NCBI RefSeq assembly: GCF_947501165.1
Contig: NZ_CANMUU010000002.1
Location: 1,054,001 to 1,118,000, forward strand
Source: an uncultured Allomuricauda sp.
GTDB lineage: Bacteria; Bacteroidota; Bacteroidia; Flavobacteriales; Flavobacteriaceae
Direction of reading: 5' to 3'
DNA: 64,000 nucleotides
The notes beneath the pieces are model-generated. The model saw only the letters and a program-made list of their open reading frames with translations, made no database searches and was not told the origin of the DNA. The stretch's first letter is position 1. The number at the start of each line of letters is the position of its first letter. Shown piece by piece: positions 60,873 to 64,000 of the stretch. A program made the position numbers and the translations under genes.

Positions 60873-62506
60873 AACTATTTATAAAACATGTGTTGCTTCT
60901 TTCTCTATGCCTAATCTATGCTTTCTGTGCAAATGGGCAAATATTTACTCGTGTAGATACGCTTCGAGGGAGCATAACCCCAGAAAGAGCTTGGTGGGAT
61001 TTGAACTACTATGACCTCAATATCAAAGTCCAACCAGATAAGGAGTTTATCGCGGGCTACAATATCATTCGGTACAAGGTCTTGGAAGAATCGGATGTAA
61101 TCCAAATCGATTTGCAGAAACCTTTAAAAATAGATGCAGTTTCCCAAGATGGACAAGAATTGAATTACTCATCCGTTGGTCCCGCTCATTTCATTTACTT
61201 AAAGAAAAAGCAAGTCCCTGGTGAGTACAACAAACTCTATGTGCAGTACTCGGGAAATCCTAAAAAAGCAAAACGTGCACCTTGGGATGGTGGCTTTTCA
61301 TGGAAAAAAGATTCCAACGGAAAGCCTTTTGCCGCTACATCCTGCCAAGGGCTCGGAGCCAGTGTTTGGTGGCCAAACAAAGACCATATGTATGATGAAG
61401 TGGATAGCATGCGAATCGCCATTGACGTTCCAAAAGATTTAGTGGCAGTAGCCAATGGAAGACTTAGAGAAGAATATGAATACGAGTACGGAGGATACAA
61501 ATTATATGAGTGGTTCGTATCAAATCCTATCAACAATTATGGCGTAAACGTAAACATTGGGGACTATGTCAATTTTGGGGAAAAGTATAAAGGAGAGAAA
61601 GGCACCTTGGACCTAGACTATTACGTTCTTCAGGAAAATTTGGAAAAAGCCAAAGAACAGTTCAAACAAACTCCAATGATGTTGGATGCCTTTGAACATT
61701 GGTTTGGCCCTTACCCTTTTTATGAAGATAGTTTTAAGTTGGTGGAGGTTCCTTATTTGGGTATGGAGCACCAAAGCTCTGTTACCTACGGAAATCAATA
61801 TCAAAATGGTTATTTAGGTCGGGACTTATCCGGCACGGGATGGGGCCTAAAGTTTGACTTTATTATTATTCATGAAGCTGGCCATGAATGGTTCGCCAAC
61901 AATATCACCTATAAAGACATTGCAGATATGTGGATTCATGAAGGATTCACTGCCTATTCGGAGAACTTGTTTTTAGACTATCATTATGGAAAACAAGCTT
62001 CAGCTGAGTATGTAATCGGGACACGCAACAACATCCAAAATGACAAGCCCATCATTGGGGTTTATGGTGTAAACCAACGCGGCTCCGGTGATATGTACTA
62101 CAAGGGAGCCAACATGTTACACACCCTTAGACAGTTAGTTGAAGATGATGAACTGTGGCGCAGCATTTTAAGAGGTTTAAACAAGGATTTCTATCATCAA
62201 ACAGTGACCACAGAACAGATTGAAAATTACCTTAGTGAAAAAACAGAAAAAGACCTCAGTGCTTTTTTTAATCAATACTTGCGCACCACGATGATTCCTA
62301 AGTTGGAATATAAAGTTGAAGACAACACACTTTCCTTTAGATATGTAGACATTGTGGAAGACTTTGATATGCCCATTCGCATCTTCGTCAATGAAAAAGA
62401 ACAATGGATCTTTCCAAATTCTGAATGGAAAACCGAAAAACTGGATAGTGATACGCTAACTTTCGATGCTAACTTTTATATAGAAACAGCTGAAGTACAA
62501 CCTTAG
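60869..62506 (+). CDS. Exported M1-family zinc aminopeptidase
   Basis: This 545-residue peptidase has a signal peptide (residues about 1-24) and the M1 N-terminal beta domain. The catalytic domain has HEAGH at 335-339 and the third zinc ligand Glu358 exactly 18 residues later (HEXXH-X18-E), the M1 signature. The exopeptidase motif reads YLGMEHQSS near residue 296 in place of GAMEN, a typical variant. The C-terminal part after residue 420 is short, so it belongs to the compact M1 group. It is joined to the M28 gene by an ATGA overlap; the two may act on the same peptides. Confidence 0.93.
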   Translation: MKLFIKHVLLLSLCLIYAFCANGQIFTRVDTLRGSITPERAWWDLNYYDLNIKVQPDKEFIAGYNIIRYKVLEESDVIQIDLQKPLKIDAVSQDGQELNYSSVGPAHFIYLKKKQVPGEYNKLYVQYSGNPKKAKRAPWDGGFSWKKDSNGKPFAATSCQGLGASVWWPNKDHMYDEVDSMRIAIDVPKDLVAVANGRLREEYEYEYGGYKLYEWFVSNPINNYGVNVNIGDYVNFGEKYKGEKGTLDLDYYVLQENLEKAKEQFKQTPMMLDAFEHWFGPYPFYEDSFKLVEVPYLGMEHQSSVTYGNQYQNGYLGRDLSGTGWGLKFDFIIIHEAGHEWFANNITYKDIADMWIHEGFTAYSENLFLDYHYGKQASAEYVIGTRNNIQNDKPIIGVYGVNQRGSGDMYYKGANMLHTLRQLVEDDELWRSILRGLNKDFYHQTVTTEQIENYLSEKTEKDLSAFFNQYLRTTMIPKLEYKVEDNTLSFRYVDIVEDFDMPIRIFVNEKEQWIFPNSEWKTEKLDSDTLTFDANFYIETAEVQP

Positions 62507-62525
62507 AATTCCTAAAAATCAGCCT

Positions 62526-64000
62526 ATGAGAACAACAAAGTGGATTTTTTCAAAAACCGGTACTTTTCTTTTTGCGGTTATGCTTACCATCTCCAATCAA
62601 GGTATTTCCCAAAAACTATCCAAAACCCAACTGGACCAAGCCGCATCAGATTTTGCAAAATCTTCCTTTCCCATACTGAAGGATATTTTGAGCATTCCCA
62701 ATGATGCCTTTTATCCTGAGGACATCGAGAAAAACGTAAAATGGTGTGAAACGGAATTTGGTTCCCGTAATTTTTCTACCACAAGAATAGAAACCAAAGG
62801 TGCTCCCCTACTTTTAGCAGAACGTACCCATAAAAAGGCAAAGAAAACGGTACTTATTTATTTGCAAATTGATGGGCAACCTGTAGATACCACCCGATGG
62901 GACCAAAAAAGCCCATATCAACCAGCTCTAAAGAAAAAAGTAAATGGAGAATGGCAAGAAATTCCATGGGAATCTATTGCCGACTATGAGGATGATTGGC
63001 GGGTTTTCGCTCGGGCAGCAAGTGATGCCAAAGGACCGGTTGCTATGTTTTTGGCGGCTTTGGATGCCACAAACCAAGCAAAGGTTGTTCCCAACTTCAA
63101 CATCAAAGTAATTATGGATTTTGAGGAAGAAATGGGATCATCCAACCTCCCTCAAGCAGTATTGGACAATAAAGAACTACTTGCGGCAGATATGCTTATC
63201 ATTTTTGATGGCCCAAGACATATTACAAACCAACCCACATTAACTTTTGGTGCCAGGGGCATATCCACAGTTCAATTGACCACCTACGGACCGGTGGTTC
63301 CACAACATAGTGGGCATTTTGGCAACTACGCTCCAAATCCTGCCCTGCGTTTATCCAAATTGTTAGCCTCCATGAAAGATGATGAAGGTTTGGTCACTAT
63401 CCCAGGATTTTATGACGGTATTGCTATTGACTCAGAAACGGAAAAAATTTTGAAAGCAGTACCGGACAACGAAAAACAAATTCAGGATAGGCTTCAAATT
63501 GCGGCAACAGATAAAGTTGGAAAGTATTACCAAGAAGCCATTCAATATCCATCGCTTAACATCCGTGGAATGCAATCCGGATGGATCAACGAAAAAGTAC
63601 GAACCATTATTCCAGGATGGGCCAGAGCAGAAATCGACATTCGATTAGTGCTTGAGTCAGATCCAGAAAGACTTATACAACTAGTAAAGAATCATATTGA
63701 GTCTGAAGGATACGTGGTTTTGGACCGAGAACCCACTAAGGAAGAGCGCTTAAAGCATGAAAAAATAGCCACTTTTACTTATGAGGTTTCTTATCAATCG
63801 TTCCGAACAGATTTTAATTCTGAAGTAGGGCTTTGGCTAAGAAGCGCTCTAAAAAGAGCTTTCGAAAAAGAACCGATAATGATTCGTATGAGTGGAGGTT
63901 CAATTCCTATTTCGCCTTTTGTAACAACATTGGATATCCCTGCGGTTACGGTTCCTACGGTGAATCGGGATAATAATCAACACAGTCCAAACGAAAATCT
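62526..64000 (+). CDS. M20-family metallopeptidase, 3' end outside window
   Basis: About 490 residues of an exported dipeptidase-like protein are visible. A signal peptide (FLFAVMLTISNQGISQ) is followed by M20 motifs: VYLQIDGQPVD-type loop (here IYLQIDGQPVD), RAASDAKGPVAMFLAAL (bridging Asp), DFEEEMGSS (catalytic Glu pair), IIFDGPRH (zinc Asp) and NQHSPNEN (final zinc His). The dimerisation lid lies between about 225 and 400. In the first loop the usual zinc His of GHxD is replaced by Gln while the Asp remains. The gene starts 19 bases after the M1 gene, so it is the third peptidase in a row. Confidence 0.9.
   Translation, partial: MRTTKWIFSKTGTFLFAVMLTISNQGISQKLSKTQLDQAASDFAKSSFPILKDILSIPNDAFYPEDIEKNVKWCETEFGSRNFSTTRIETKGAPLLLAERTHKKAKKTVLIYLQIDGQPVDTTRWDQKSPYQPALKKKVNGEWQEIPWESIADYEDDWRVFARAASDAKGPVAMFLAALDATNQAKVVPNFNIKVIMDFEEEMGSSNLPQAVLDNKELLAADMLIIFDGPRHITNQPTLTFGARGISTVQLTTYGPVVPQHSGHFGNYAPNPALRLSKLLASMKDDEGLVTIPGFYDGIAIDSETEKILKAVPDNEKQIQDRLQIAATDKVGKYYQEAIQYPSLNIRGMQSGWINEKVRTIIPGWARAEIDIRLVLESDPERLIQLVKNHIESEGYVVLDREPTKEERLKHEKIATFTYEVSYQSFRTDFNSEVGLWLRSALKRAFEKEPIMIRMSGGSIPISPFVTTLDIPAVTVPTVNRDNNQHSPNEN

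Noticed and set aside
1..64000. tRNA, rRNA, CRISPR array, insertion sequence or prophage
   Set aside because: No cloverleaf, rRNA motif, regular spacer array, transposase or integrase was seen on reading both strands; a tRNAscan-SE or mobile-element search could overturn this.

Overview
The window (about 40% GC by eye) reads as chromosomal DNA of a member of the Flavobacteriaceae (Bacteroidota). Supporting signs are a type-B L31 and a 52-residue L34, a 950-residue CarB, a GlmU-like hexapeptide protein, an ECF sigma / Spy-like 'sensor' cluster, DUF4199 and GIN-domain proteins, scarce Shine-Dalgarno sequences, and promoters of the TAnnTTTG (-7) type. The gene set resembles marine genera such as Muricauda/Flagellimonas, but that is inference. 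No phage, insertion sequence, CRISPR array, rRNA or tRNA gene was found; most of the region is core metabolism.

Layout. 1-4.1 kb: a vitamin B12 uptake locus. A TonB-dependent receptor, cut by the window edge, lies behind a minus-strand cobalamin riboswitch and is divergent from a BtuF/BtuC/BtuD-like ABC importer. 4.2-6.4 kb: RmuC, a small membrane-anchored protein and an acyl-CoA thioesterase. 6.4-10.3 kb: the oxidative pentose phosphate branch, zwf-pgl divergent from gnd. 10.4-11.2 kb: an ArsR regulator coupled to an AHSA1 (SRPBCC) protein, with two palindromic operators on its promoter. 11.2-14.5 kb: a LytS/LytR-type two-component pair and a divergent serine hydrolase. 14.6-15.6 kb: a decayed locus with the N-terminus of an ABC ATPase, a frameshifted GIN-domain gene and a broken membrane-protein gene.

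15.6-27.8 kb: housekeeping genes (carB, rpmH, a lytic transglycosylase, mtaB, a Crp-like regulator, a GlmU-like protein, rpmE2) and some envelope proteins, separated by clear terminators. 27.9-34.5 kb: a glycosyltransferase, a phospho-sugar mutase, an ABC exporter, then an ECF sigma module: sigma factor, membrane anti-sigma candidate, Spy-like periplasmic sensor and a small lipoprotein. The same bipartite motif (TTAAACC-N16-GTC) precedes the sigma, anti-sigma and lipoprotein genes and looks like the promoter of this sigma factor. 34.6-42.5 kb: a lipoprotein, an RsmB-type methyltransferase, an AraC regulator, an SDR and purL.

42.5-50.3 kb: fatty acid beta-oxidation: acyl-CoA ligase, a MarR regulator with a 28-bp perfect palindrome at its promoter, then fadN-, fadA- and fadE-like genes. 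50.4-58.9 kb: a beta-barrel protein, a PLP decarboxylase, and a trehalose locus with a GH15 enzyme divergent from a fused OtsA-OtsB enzyme, which is coupled to a propeller plus double SnoaL-like protein. 58.9-64 kb: a TMEM175-like channel and three exported peptidases (M28, M1, M20); the last runs off the end.

The best candidates for something new are the compact ECF sigma module with its repeated promoter element, the decayed ABC/GIN locus that keeps its operator, and the propeller-SnoaL-SnoaL protein coupled to trehalose synthesis.
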